From Desulfobacter hydrogenophilus (GTDB taxonomy: Bacteria; Desulfobacterota; Desulfobacteria; Desulfobacterales; Desulfobacteraceae), in assembly GCF_004319545.1 (NCBI RefSeq), contig NZ_CP036313.1:310001-374000 (forward strand): DNA of 64,000 nucleotides, written 5' to 3'. Below, one piece after another: positions 55,164-63,836 of the stretch (positions are counted from its first letter, which is position 1; each line of letters starts with the position of its first letter). The position numbers were made by a program, and so were the translations under genes. The notes beneath the pieces are model-generated. The model was not told the origin of the DNA. It did no database searches and was given only the letters and a program-made list of their open reading frames with translations.

Positions 55164-57500
55164 TTAGAACTGATATGTCACAGCCAGGCGGATATCCCGA
55201 CCCGGTTCTGAAATGGCGCCGTAGTCTCCTTCAATGGAGGTCTGGTCGCAATAGTCTTTGTCAAAAAGATTATCCACAGCCAGGGAAAGGGTCAAACCCT
55301 CTATGGCTTCGGGCTGCCAGGAGGCCTGAATGGCATGAAGGACATAACCTGGACGTTCGTTGTCCCCCTCGGGCACTTTTGTCAAATCTGCCACGTAGGT
55401 CAGGGTATACCCAAAGGTCAAGTTGGGTTTGGGATTCCATTTTAAATCCCAGATCAGCTGGTCTCCGGTGGCTGCGGTCTTTCGGCGGATAACCCCGGCG
55501 GGATTTCCGTCGCCGTCCTCGGTTTCAAAACTTGAAAATGCCAGCCGGGTCCGAAACTGCTTGATTGACCACGCAAGATTTACCTCATACCCTTTTGAGG
55601 TCAACGTGTCCGGATTATTGTAAATGGCTGTGATGGGCTGCCCCATGCGGCCCCCTGATTCCACTTCAATGGTGTTGGTCAGCCGGGTGTTGAAATAGGT
55701 AACGCCGGCGCTTAAACGATCTTCAGGCAAAAAAAGACCGGATGTGGCATACTTGACACCTGCCTGGCGTGTGTTTGATTCTTCGGGTTCCACCGGATTG
55801 CCGTTGTTGATTTCTACATCATCCTCAATCAGGGATAACCACTGGATGGGGATGATACTGGAGCCGCGAACCGCTTCACTGTATCCACCAAAGACTGACA
55901 GACCGGTTATAATTTCGATTTCACCGTTGATATTGGGAGATATTTCATTCCCTGAAACGGTTTCAGATCCATATTCAGAAGAATAATCGTCGAACCGGGC
56001 GCCCATGGACAGACTAAACCGACCAAAGTCCATTCGTTCCTGCAGGGCCAGGCCGAAGTTGTCGGAACTATTCGTGGTTTCCTCGCTTCCGTTATCATAG
56101 GAGCCATCTTCTTTGAAATAATCCATGGCTGCGGTGAGATGATGCCGGGTGGTCCCCAGTTCAAAGAAGAAGGTGTTTTTGGCGGAGCCGCCATATTCCG
56201 TGGTATCAACCGTGTTTCCCGCATCTATGTTTTCAAGGCTGTTCTCATTGCTGTAAAGGTTGAATTTCCAGTCAATTAAAGGATTGGTCTTTGGCGAATA
56301 GCGATGATCCAACGTGTAGGAGCTACGTTCCATTTCCTGCTCTACGGCACTTTCCGTGTCTGATGCTTCGCCGATATCACTGCCTGTTCCGCCCCAGTTT
56401 GAATTCCCGGTGGCGGTGTTTTTTTGGGCACTGAGCCGCAGGCTATGATCGTCCCAGTCCAGCATACTAACCTTAAACAGGTAATCGCGATCGTCCCCGG
56501 CCGTGTTGAGAACATCCCTGCCGTCACCGTTTTCATAATCGTCCCGGTTTGCTCCTGAAACGTGGGCCAAAAGCCCAAAATGGTCTTTTAACACGGTATA
56601 GACCTCGACACTGCCCAGGATGGCGTCGTCCACGCTGTTATAACCGGTTTTCAGGCGTGCACCGCTGGTTTTCCCAGGCAGCAAAAGATCCTGGGCATCC
56701 AGGGTTTCAAAGCTGATGCTGCCGCCCAGCGCACCGGGACCCTGGTCCGCACTTCCCATTGTCTGGACTTCCACTTGTTTGAGCATGCTTGGATCAAGTC
56801 CGCCCACACTGCCGTGGTGCTGAAATAGTGCCCGCCCCTGCCGGGCGCCGTCAATGGTCATATTAAGGTTGGTGCTTTCGATACCCCGTAAATAAATTCT
56901 CTGGGCGTTCCGGCTGCCACCGCCCACAACCACCGACGGGGTGCCGTCAAACAGGTCGGAAACGTCCGAGGCCAGGTTCCGGTTGATCTGTTCAAGGGAT
57001 ACGATTTCCTTTTCCCTGTTGCCGCTGACCACAATGGCAGGCACTTCAATATTTTTTTGTGAAGAATTGGTTTCCAGCGCATTGGTTTGATCGGAGGCTC
57101 CGGTCGCCTGGGTTGACGATACCGGGTCCGCCTTGGGTTTAAGTATCCATCCCCCGGAGCCTTCCAAGGCAATTATACCTGTACCATCCAAAAGGGCCTC
57201 AAGCCCCTGTGCCACAGGATACGATCCTTGCAGCCCTTTAGTGCCGGCTCCATCCATCAATGCCTCATCATAAAAAATATTGATACCGGCACGGCGGGTA
57301 AACTGTTCCAGCGCCGATCCTAAAGGCCCTGGGGCAATGTTATATTGTTTGATATCCGTTTTTGTAACCGTTTGGGCAAAAACACCTGCCGGAATACCTG
57401 CCAACACCATTAACAACAAGACCGCCGCCCCAAACCTTAAATGCCTGTGACTTTTGAGCTGGTACATTTTTATCAGCCCATAAAAAAATCGTACAATCAC
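55164..57500 (-). CDS. TonB-dependent receptor with STN signalling domain (FecA-like)
   Basis: The protein of about 778 residues has a signal peptide (ending VFAQ), an STN domain (IAPGPLGSALEQFTRRAGIN and GLEALLDGTGI), a linker, a plug domain (IYLRGIESTNLNMTIDGARQ) and a 22-strand-type beta-barrel ending in AVTYQF. It imports a ligand through the outer membrane with TonB energy and signals its presence to FecR through STN. The barrel contains VDNLFDKDYCD near the end. The GTG at 57500 has GGAGG five bases upstream; ATG 57512 is the start of the open frame. The ligand may be haem, corrinoid or siderophore. Confidence 0.9.
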   Translation of the reverse strand: MIVRFFYGLIKMYQLKSHRHLRFGAAVLLLMVLAGIPAGVFAQTVTKTDIKQYNIAPGPLGSALEQFTRRAGINIFYDEALMDGAGTKGLQGSYPVAQGLEALLDGTGIIALEGSGGWILKPKADPVSSTQATGASDQTNALETNSSQKNIEVPAIVVSGNREKEIVSLEQINRNLASDVSDLFDGTPSVVVGGGSRNAQRIYLRGIESTNLNMTIDGARQGRALFQHHGSVGGLDPSMLKQVEVQTMGSADQGPGALGGSISFETLDAQDLLLPGKTSGARLKTGYNSVDDAILGSVEVYTVLKDHFGLLAHVSGANRDDYENGDGRDVLNTAGDDRDYLFKVSMLDWDDHSLRLSAQKNTATGNSNWGGTGSDIGEASDTESAVEQEMERSSYTLDHRYSPKTNPLIDWKFNLYSNENSLENIDAGNTVDTTEYGGSAKNTFFFELGTTRHHLTAAMDYFKEDGSYDNGSEETTNSSDNFGLALQERMDFGRFSLSMGARFDDYSSEYGSETVSGNEISPNINGEIEIITGLSVFGGYSEAVRGSSIIPIQWLSLIEDDVEINNGNPVEPEESNTRQAGVKYATSGLFLPEDRLSAGVTYFNTRLTNTIEVESGGRMGQPITAIYNNPDTLTSKGYEVNLAWSIKQFRTRLAFSSFETEDGDGNPAGVIRRKTAATGDQLIWDLKWNPKPNLTFGYTLTYVADLTKVPEGDNERPGYVLHAIQASWQPEAIEGLTLSLAVDNLFDKDYCDQTSIEGDYGAISEPGRDIRLAVTYQF

Positions 57501-57636
57501 ATCTTCCTCCATTTCTAATATTCAACCAAGTCAAGTCAAAGCTAACTAGTACAATATTATTTATTTTTATTAGTTGAGCCGAAGCAAGATACAAAAACCT
57601 TCATTTTTTTTAAAAAAAAATATTTAGATAAAAAAA

Positions 57637-58629
57637 TTACTGCAGGGAAGAGCTGATATAGATGCTGTTGTCGGTTTGGGACACAAGTTTGATGGGTAAG
57701 GTCTGGGACAGAATCTCAAGGGCCTTGTCCGGATTATGCACCTGATATATACCAGACACTTTCAAGACCGTTACCCGGGAATCCCATGAAAGTTTTTCCG
57801 GTTTATACCTGGACAGTTCATCCAGAAGTGTAGACAGGGGCATGCGTTTTGCCACAATGATGCCGTCAACCCAGTCTGCCGCCATTGGGGAAGAATCGGC
57901 AATCTGCCGAATCTTTTGAACGTCAAACTCAAAGGTTTCGCCTTTCCGGACTGAAAGATTGTAACCGGATGCCATTATCCTTACAACGTCTTCCAGGACA
58001 CAGACCCTGGCGCTTTCGGGCATAATGCGGACACAAAATTTTGTACCAAGAGCCTCTAACGGGCCAAAGGGTGTTTGTACAAAAAAGGGGCGATAAAAAG
58101 GTGATTGGGTATCTTTACCGGTGGTAATAAGGACTTCTCCTCTTAACAGGCGAATCTGGCGGCGGCGAAAGGTGAATTCGGTACTGACGGTTGTATTTGT
58201 GTTCAACTCAACCACCGAGCCCTCGGAAAGGCGCAGAGTCCGGCGGCCACCCACAGGGGTGCCGGCGGTTAAAAATTGCCTGCCACCGAAAATGTTGTAC
58301 TTTATTCCCCATCCTGCTGAAAAAAGGAACATGCCCCCTATAAGACCGAGCTTAATGGCATTTCTTCTGGTAAGCTTACGGGAAGGGTGCTTTTTTTCAA
58401 CCGTTTCAAAAATATCTACAATATCCGAACCCGGCAGAATGTCAAACCCCTGCTGGGACGATTGTATCTGCTGCCAGGCCTCTTTGTTGCGGATATCAAG
58501 TTCAAGCCAATGTTTAAATGCCTGTCGGGTCTTTTCATCCGGCGTGTTAAAACGAATCTTTAAGGTCCAGTCAATGGCCTGTTCAAGTATCTTCTCAGGC
58601 ACCCGTATTTCATGCCGCTGGCTACTCAT
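57637..58629 (-). CDS. FecR-type anti-sigma/signal transducer
   Basis: This 330-residue inner-membrane protein has a cytoplasmic N-terminal sigma-binding region (DEKTRQAFKHWLELDIRNKEAW), one membrane helix (about residues 90-110, LGLIGGMFLFSAGWGI) and a periplasmic FecR domain (GGRRTLRLSEGSVVELNTNT, FYRPFFVQTPFGPLEALGTK) with a C-terminal STN-contacting part. It passes the receptor signal to the ECF sigma factor. Its start overlaps the sigma gene stop by four bases, so the two are translationally coupled. Confidence 0.92.
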   Translation of the reverse strand: MSSQRHEIRVPEKILEQAIDWTLKIRFNTPDEKTRQAFKHWLELDIRNKEAWQQIQSSQQGFDILPGSDIVDIFETVEKKHPSRKLTRRNAIKLGLIGGMFLFSAGWGIKYNIFGGRQFLTAGTPVGGRRTLRLSEGSVVELNTNTTVSTEFTFRRRQIRLLRGEVLITTGKDTQSPFYRPFFVQTPFGPLEALGTKFCVRIMPESARVCVLEDVVRIMASGYNLSVRKGETFEFDVQKIRQIADSSPMAADWVDGIIVAKRMPLSTLLDELSRYKPEKLSWDSRVTVLKVSGIYQVHNPDKALEILSQTLPIKLVSQTDNSIYISSSLQ

Positions 58630-59153
58630 GATCTATTATCTTGATTGGCCAATGCCCGGTGGCAATGGCGCAGGGCAACTGAAATGTCCCGTTCCACAGT
58701 ACTCTGGGAGACCCCCAGGTGCCGGGCAATGCGGGGGCAGGTCATGCCTTCGACCCTTGCCAGCAGAAATGCCGTTCGCGTGCGCGGTTTAAGCTTTCCT
58801 AAAATCCGGTCAATCTCTACAAGGGCCTCGATAACTTCAAGACGTTCTTCCGGGGAGGGTTGCGCCTGTTCCGGAACTGCGGCTTGAATCTTGCGCCAGG
58901 CATCCTCAATATCCCGGCGACGCCAATGGTCAATCACAAGCCCCCTGGCAATCCTACCCAGGTAGGCCCGGGGACGGCGGACAGTAACGATTTCCGACCG
59001 GCCAAGAAGCCGCATAAAAACATCCTGGGATAGATCCTCAGCCGTCTCAATACATCCCAGCTTCCATTTTAGCCAGTCCCGTAGCCAGGTCTTGTGATCA
59101 ATATAAAGAGATTGAACTTCTAATCGGACTGTCTGTCTCATGGTCAATGACAT
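58626..59153 (-). CDS. FecI-type ECF sigma factor
   Basis: This 175-residue protein has sigma region 2 (AEDLSQDVFMRLLGR, RPRAYLGRIARGLVIDHWRR) and region 4 (RTRTAFLLARVEGMTCPRIA, LGVSQSTVERDISVALRHC). It directs RNA polymerase to the receptor operon on signal from FecR. It is the first gene of the set FecI-FecR-receptor-methylase. The AT-rich upstream region (59154-59290) has a loosely Fur-like stretch (AATAACAATCATGATT, 59246), but the match is weak. Confidence 0.92.
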   Translation of the reverse strand: MSLTMRQTVRLEVQSLYIDHKTWLRDWLKWKLGCIETAEDLSQDVFMRLLGRSEIVTVRRPRAYLGRIARGLVIDHWRRRDIEDAWRKIQAAVPEQAQPSPEERLEVIEALVEIDRILGKLKPRTRTAFLLARVEGMTCPRIARHLGVSQSTVERDISVALRHCHRALANQDNRS

Positions 59154-59643
59154 TTACATGGCTTTCCTTTCTTTGTAAAAAACGCAACATCAAAGAAAGT
59201 TACTTAAAGCAAATTTTATTTTATATCAATAAAAAAATAAAATATAATAACAATCATGATTCTGGCAAAAAAAATTTAATACAAACGATTGCGGTCTCCC
59301 TATTCGAGTATTCAAGAGAATGATGAAATAATCACGAATAAATTTATCCAAAAATTCTTGTTGGATAATTTTCATCGTGTTATTCTCCAGAAAATGTCGT
59401 TCTGAACTGCTATGATCAACAAACGGATCGGCCGCATGGGGCGGATCTTAAGGGTACAAGGCCTTTCAAAAATTCATGAAAGACAGGGTTAAGCTTCTCC
59501 ACGCCATCCAGGACGTGTATCTTAAAAAGCAGGTGAGCATTGCCTGATATCACCAGCAAATGTATGGCTGCCAGGTGGCCCCGGGCGGCGCTGTCTTTCA
59601 CAACGGGCCGGCAGCACCAGCCCCGTCAACAGGAGCCTGTTTC
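59154..59643. other. Divergent intergenic region
   Basis: This region separates the FecI and TerC genes. The first 200 bases are very AT-rich and probably hold the fecI promoter. From about 59404 the composition turns GC-rich, but the short open frames there show no family or ribosome site. Confidence 0.4.
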
Positions 59644-60387
59644 ATGTTTGAATGGATAACCAGCATAGAGGCATGGGCTGCCTTGGGCACACTGACTGTT
59701 CTAGAGATTGTCCTGGGAATTGATAATATTATTTTTATTTCCATTGTGGTGGGCCGTTTGCCGGACAATCAGCAGAACGTCGCCAGGAATATAGGCATCC
59801 TGCTGGCAATGGTTTCCCGTCTTGCCCTGTTGTTTTCAATTGCCTGGATCGTTGGGCTGACAGACCCTTTTTTCTCAATTTTAGGAAAAAACATTTCCGG
59901 ACGGGATATTATTCTAATCGGCGGGGGCCTGTTTCTCCTGGCCAAGGCCACCCATGAAATTCACAACAGCCTAGAAGGGGCCGGTCAGGACCCCCCGACA
60001 GGAACCGTTTCCAGCCTTGGGAATGTCCTGGTTCAGATTACAGTCCTGGATATGGTGTTCTCATTTGATTCTGTGATTACGGCTGTGGGACTTGCCAGGG
60101 AGTTTTCCGTCATGGCCATTGCCATCATACTTTCTGTGGGGGTGATGCTCCTGGCAGCAAAATCCATAGGTAACTTTGTTGAAACCCATCCGACCATTAA
60201 AATTCTTGCCCTGTCCTTTTTGATCATGATCGGTGCGACTCTGGTGGTTGAAGGGGCCGGCATCCATGTGCCCAAAGGATATATTTATTTTGCCATGGCG
60301 TTTTCCGTCATGGTCGAAATGCTTAATTTAAAATTGCGTAAAAAACAACAAGCGCCCATTAAATTGAGACAAACACTCAAAAGATAA
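59644..60387 (+). CDS. TerC-family integral membrane protein
   Basis: This 247-residue protein has about seven helices and the TerC signatures: WAALGTLTVLEIVLGIDNII at the N-terminus and ITVLDMVFSFDSVITAVGLA in the second half; the paired Asp residues are typical metal-ligand positions. TerC/YoaE/Alx proteins handle manganese or other metal ions in the membrane. ATG 59644 is chosen because AGGAG lies upstream and homologues start there; the frame is open from 59560. GapN follows 29 bases downstream. Confidence 0.88.
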   Translation: MFEWITSIEAWAALGTLTVLEIVLGIDNIIFISIVVGRLPDNQQNVARNIGILLAMVSRLALLFSIAWIVGLTDPFFSILGKNISGRDIILIGGGLFLLAKATHEIHNSLEGAGQDPPTGTVSSLGNVLVQITVLDMVFSFDSVITAVGLAREFSVMAIAIILSVGVMLLAAKSIGNFVETHPTIKILALSFLIMIGATLVVEGAGIHVPKGYIYFAMAFSVMVEMLNLKLRKKQQAPIKLRQTLKR

Positions 60388-60416
60388 CAGCGCCCAAGTT
60401 AACAAGTGAGGAGCAT

Positions 60417-62048
60417 ATGAAACAAAACAACGAGATACCTTGGCAGGACCTGTTTCCAATGGCCTCTGACATACCTGAATCCATTTTAAAGGATCTGCCC
60501 TGCATCCAAACCCAGTATCTGATCAATGGAGAAATCCGGAACTGGGATGGTCCCCGCCAGGAGGTGCTGTCGCCTGTCTGGGTGGCCACAGACAAGGATC
60601 CGAGTCCCTTTTTTATCGGAGAATATCCCTTGTTAACACAAGCGGAGTCACAGCAGGCACTGGATGCGGCTGTGGCCGCCTATAATCATGGCCGCGGTTT
60701 CTGGCCGACCCTGTCTGTGAGTCAGAGAATTGAGCACATGGAAACATTCACATTTCGAATGATGGAAGAAAAGGACCGGGTGGTACGGTTTCTCATGTGG
60801 GAGGTTGGCAAACCCCTTCAGGATTCAATCAAAGAATTCGACCGGACCATCCAATACATCAAGGAGACCCTTGCGGCGCTCAAAGACCTGGACAGAACCG
60901 GTTCCCGGTTTACCATTGAAGAAAAAATCATCGGCCAGATCCGGCGCGCCCCTTTGGGGGTGGTGCTGTGTATGGGGCCCTTTAACTACCCTCTCAACGA
61001 AACCTTCACCACTCTGATACCGGCCCTTGTCATGGGAAATACCGTGATTCTAAAACCGCCCAAACACGGCGCCCTTCTCTACGCGCCTTTGCTCAACGCC
61101 TTTTGTGATGTTTTCCCCAAAGGGGTGATCAATATCATTTACGGCCAGGGCCGGGAAATGATTCCCCCGCTCATGGCATCGGGCCAGATTAATGTCCTGG
61201 GATTGATCGGGACGAGCCGGACAGCCAACGAGCTGAAAAAACAGCACCCCTATCCAAACCGGCTTCGCTGTGTTCTGGGGTTGGAGGCCAAAAACCCAGC
61301 CATTATTCTCAACGGAGCGGATCTGGACTTGACAGTCAAAGAATGCATTCTGGGCTGCCTTTCATTTAACGGCCAACGGTGTACTGCCCTTAAAATTTTG
61401 TTTGTCGAACAACCTATTGCCCAGGAATTTCTTGACCGATTTGCTGCAGCGATGAATGAACTGGTCGTCGGCATGCCCTGGAAGGAGGGCGTGTTTGTGA
61501 CACCTATGCCAGAAAAAGGCAAAGCCGATTACCTGAGGGCTTTAGTCTCAGATGCAGTTGAAAAGGGCGCCGGCATCGTCAACAACGGCGGGGCCAGGGT
61601 GTGCGGCAGCTTTTTTTCCCCGGCAATCTTGTATCCGGTCACCCACAAAATGAGGGTCTTTCATGAAGAGCAATTCGGGCCGGTGATTCCGGTTCTGGCC
61701 TTTACCGATATCAAAGACCCCATTGAATATATGATCCATTCAAATTACGGCCAGCAGGTGAGTATTTTTGGCAATGATCCCGACCAGGTGGCAGAAATGA
61801 TAGACCCGCTGGTAAATCAGGTATGTCGGGTCAACATCAACTGCCAGTGCCAGAGGGGGCCGGATACCTTTCCTTTTACCGGACGGAAGGATTCGGCGGA
61901 AGGAACCCTTTCCGTGTCTGACGCCCTGCGGGTTTTTTCAATTCGAACGCTGGTGGCGGCCAAGGAAACGGATCAGAACAAAAAAATCATTACGGATATC
62001 GTCCGACAGCGTAAAAGCAAATTTTTGACAACCGATTTTATTTTATAA
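60417..62048 (+). CDS. gapN: Non-phosphorylating NADP-dependent glyceraldehyde-3-phosphate dehydrogenase (GapN-like)
   Basis: This 543-residue aldehyde dehydrogenase has the NADP-binding core (RRAPLGVVLCMGPFNYPLNE), the Glu motif replaced by GLEAKNPAIIL, and the catalytic Cys in SFNGQRCTALKILF, which is the GapN-type Cys motif. GapN oxidises glyceraldehyde-3-phosphate to 3-phosphoglycerate with NADPH formation, bypassing substrate-level phosphorylation. The protein is longer than streptococcal GapN (about 475) because of an N-terminal extension of about 60 residues. GAGGAG precedes the ATG. It may be co-transcribed with the TerC gene. Confidence 0.82.
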   Translation: MKQNNEIPWQDLFPMASDIPESILKDLPCIQTQYLINGEIRNWDGPRQEVLSPVWVATDKDPSPFFIGEYPLLTQAESQQALDAAVAAYNHGRGFWPTLSVSQRIEHMETFTFRMMEEKDRVVRFLMWEVGKPLQDSIKEFDRTIQYIKETLAALKDLDRTGSRFTIEEKIIGQIRRAPLGVVLCMGPFNYPLNETFTTLIPALVMGNTVILKPPKHGALLYAPLLNAFCDVFPKGVINIIYGQGREMIPPLMASGQINVLGLIGTSRTANELKKQHPYPNRLRCVLGLEAKNPAIILNGADLDLTVKECILGCLSFNGQRCTALKILFVEQPIAQEFLDRFAAAMNELVVGMPWKEGVFVTPMPEKGKADYLRALVSDAVEKGAGIVNNGGARVCGSFFSPAILYPVTHKMRVFHEEQFGPVIPVLAFTDIKDPIEYMIHSNYGQQVSIFGNDPDQVAEMIDPLVNQVCRVNINCQCQRGPDTFPFTGRKDSAEGTLSVSDALRVFSIRTLVAAKETDQNKKIITDIVRQRKSKFLTTDFIL

Positions 62049-62129
62049 AAAATGCCATGGCTGTACGCTAGGGATACTCTTTTTTTGTGTTTCGGCATTT
62101 TACCCTGAAGATATGAAAGGAAGACGGCC

Positions 62130-62339
62130 TTGTTACAAAAAATAAAACTCATCTCAGGATTGATTTTAGTGACCATCACATTGGTTATTTTTTTTCAGAA
62201 CACTCAGGCTGTGGAAACCCATTTTTTATTTTGGACGATGACCATGCCCAGGGCCCTACTTCTGGTAATCACCATGCTCATTGGTATTTTTGTCGGCATG
62301 TTGATCGCGTTTGCCCTGTCGGGGAAAAAGCGCCAATAG
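62130..62339 (+). CDS. LapA-domain (DUF1049) small membrane protein
   Basis: This 69-residue protein has two hydrophobic helices with a short polar loop (FFQNTQAVETHFLFW), the pattern of LapA/DUF1049 proteins, and a basic end GKKRQ. Members sit in the inner membrane with LapB in Gram-negative lipopolysaccharide control, but many single-domain copies are uncharacterised. The start is TTG with GGAAGA upstream. Confidence 0.7.
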   Translation: MLQKIKLISGLILVTITLVIFFQNTQAVETHFLFWTMTMPRALLLVITMLIGIFVGMLIAFALSGKKRQ

Positions 62340-62401
62340 CGGAAATTTTTAATTAGATCTCTGATCAGGGGGGGAGGAATAATATAGAATGGTCAAATCA
62401 G

Positions 62402-62483
62402 GGGGACACGATATAAAATTAATGATTTAGTAAAGTGTCCCCGGAATTCAAGAATGATTTAGTAAAGTGTCCCCGGAATTCAA
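62402..62483. repeat. REP-like tandem repeat with hairpin
   Basis: Two copies of AATGATTTAGTAAAGTGTCC plus following CCGGAATTCAA occur at 62421-62451 and 62453-62483. GGGGACAC (62402-62409) is complementary to the GTGTCCCC in each copy, so a stem can form. Such sequences commonly flank IS200-type or REP-associated transposases; none is seen here. Confidence 0.7.
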
Positions 62484-62509
62484 CCCCCGGAATTCAGAAA
62501 TTTCGTTTT

Positions 62510-63142
62510 TTATATTTTTTCGTCGGGTAAACAATCCTTGAATTCTCTCTGAATTATGGGCATGAGACCTCTTTTTGAAATATCATTTGCAACAATTATC
62601 AAAAACATCGCTGCCATTATAGAAACTCCATTTGATGCTTTTACTGTTTGAATAAGTAATTGAACAGGGTAGCCTTTACTATGTCTTTGGATTGCATGAA
62701 TACCTCCATGGATGTAAGAACTAAGCGGTTTCCAAGAATATTCTTTGAACTCAAGTAATTGATCTAATAGGATTTTAGGGGCCTTGCCTTCAAGCTTTTT
62801 TAACATTTCAGATAACATTGGTAGTTTTTGGGTCTTTCGTGCGCTCTCAGCAGTAAGTTCTGACATCAACTTTGAAACAGCAATGTCAGATGCTGAATAA
62901 AAAACCCATAAAGCTCTTACAAAAGCCTCATACTGCAACCTGAGAAGACCAATAGATGAAGTGAAGTTACCTGATGCTAAAAGCATTTTCAAGCTTTCAG
63001 CATGTTCAAATGAAACGATGCTTAAGATCCTGCTTGCTTCGTTCTTAGGTGAATGGGATAGAAACTCAGTATTAATGTTTTGGAATAATTTTCTTTCAAA
63101 TTCTACTAAGCGACTTAATAGTTGATTAATTTTCATTTCCAT
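62510..63142 (-). CDS. AT-rich orphan helical protein (DUF6988-like)
   Basis: This 210-residue protein is nearly all alpha-helical, with SFEHAESLKMLLASG and SSIGLLRLQYEAFVRALWVF, and a later HGGIHAIQRHSKGYP segment. The pattern recalls the DUF6988/DUF5677 group of helical proteins that occur sporadically in bacterial genomes; assignment is tentative. It is AT-rich compared with neighbours and sits directly beside REP-like repeats, which suggests recent acquisition. A defence or toxin-antitoxin role is possible but not shown by any motif. Confidence 0.6.
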   Translation of the reverse strand: MEMKINQLLSRLVEFERKLFQNINTEFLSHSPKNEASRILSIVSFEHAESLKMLLASGNFTSSIGLLRLQYEAFVRALWVFYSASDIAVSKLMSELTAESARKTQKLPMLSEMLKKLEGKAPKILLDQLLEFKEYSWKPLSSYIHGGIHAIQRHSKGYPVQLLIQTVKASNGVSIMAAMFLIIVANDISKRGLMPIIQREFKDCLPDEKI

Positions 63143-63210
63143 TCAAATCATAACAGTTTAATTAGACAGAATGGGCCAATATGTTGATAGACGGATTCTG
63201 CCTATTGTAT

Positions 63211-63693
63211 TCACAGCTTGTAACCGATCATCCTCAGAAAATCTTTGCGTTTTTGAATATCATCCTGTGTTTCAACGCCTTTGGAAGAAAAACCGTCCAC
63301 CACCCCCAGGATACCCCTGCCCTGGTCGGTCTGGGCCATGATTACCTGGGTGGGGTTGGCTGTGGCGCAATGGATGCGCACCACCTCGGGAACAGCTTGG
63401 ATGGTGTTCACGATGTTGATAGGGAACATCTCTTTCATGAAGATAATAAAGGTATGGCCGGCTGACAGGGCCTGGGCGTTCTTTTTTGCAAGTTCCAACA
63501 TCTCTTCATCCGTGCCGGAATGGCGGATCAGGCACTCCCCGGAAGCCTCGCAGAACGCCACTCCGAATTTGGCGTTGGGCACGGTGCAGACAATGGCCTC
63601 ATGAATATCTTCAACGGTTTTGATAAAATGGGAATGTCCCAGGATAAAGTTGAGTTCTTCGGGATTTTCTATGGTTACGCTGATCAATTCCAT
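63211..63693 (-). CDS. Adenosine-specific kinase-like protein (PF04008 type)
   Basis: This 160-residue protein follows the adenosine-specific kinase family: MELISVTIENPEELNFILGH at the N-terminus, CTVPNAKFGVAFCEASG, and HCATANPTQVIMAQTDQGRG near the C-terminus. The family, best known from archaeal structures, is proposed to act on adenosine; its bacterial role is unknown. Length is normal for the family. GAGGAG lies upstream of the ATG. Confidence 0.85.
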   Translation of the reverse strand: MELISVTIENPEELNFILGHSHFIKTVEDIHEAIVCTVPNAKFGVAFCEASGECLIRHSGTDEEMLELAKKNAQALSAGHTFIIFMKEMFPINIVNTIQAVPEVVRIHCATANPTQVIMAQTDQGRGILGVVDGFSSKGVETQDDIQKRKDFLRMIGYKL

Positions 63694-63729
63694 TATATGT
63701 CTCCTCCTCGGGATTGAGTATTTTATTTT

Positions 63730-63799
63730 ACCACGAAGGACGCGAAGTTCACGAAGATTTTAGAATACTAAACTTCGTGCTCTTCGTGAACTTCGTGGT
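63730..63799. repeat. 70-base inverted repeat built from CACGAAG units
   Basis: The left arm begins ACCACGAAGG and the right arm ends CTTCGTGGT, with the CACGAAG or CTTCGTG unit repeated several times on each side of an AT-rich loop. It lies between the adenosine-kinase-like gene and the next minus-strand gene, where it could act as a structured spacer or dispersed repeat. Confidence 0.75.
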
Positions 63800-63836
63800 A
63801 TTAATATGAAATCATCTTAACTATGTAACACTGACC

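Noticed and set aside
59404..59601. Short frames upstream of the TerC gene on both strands
   Set aside because: No family match or ribosome site; TerC starts clearly at 59644.
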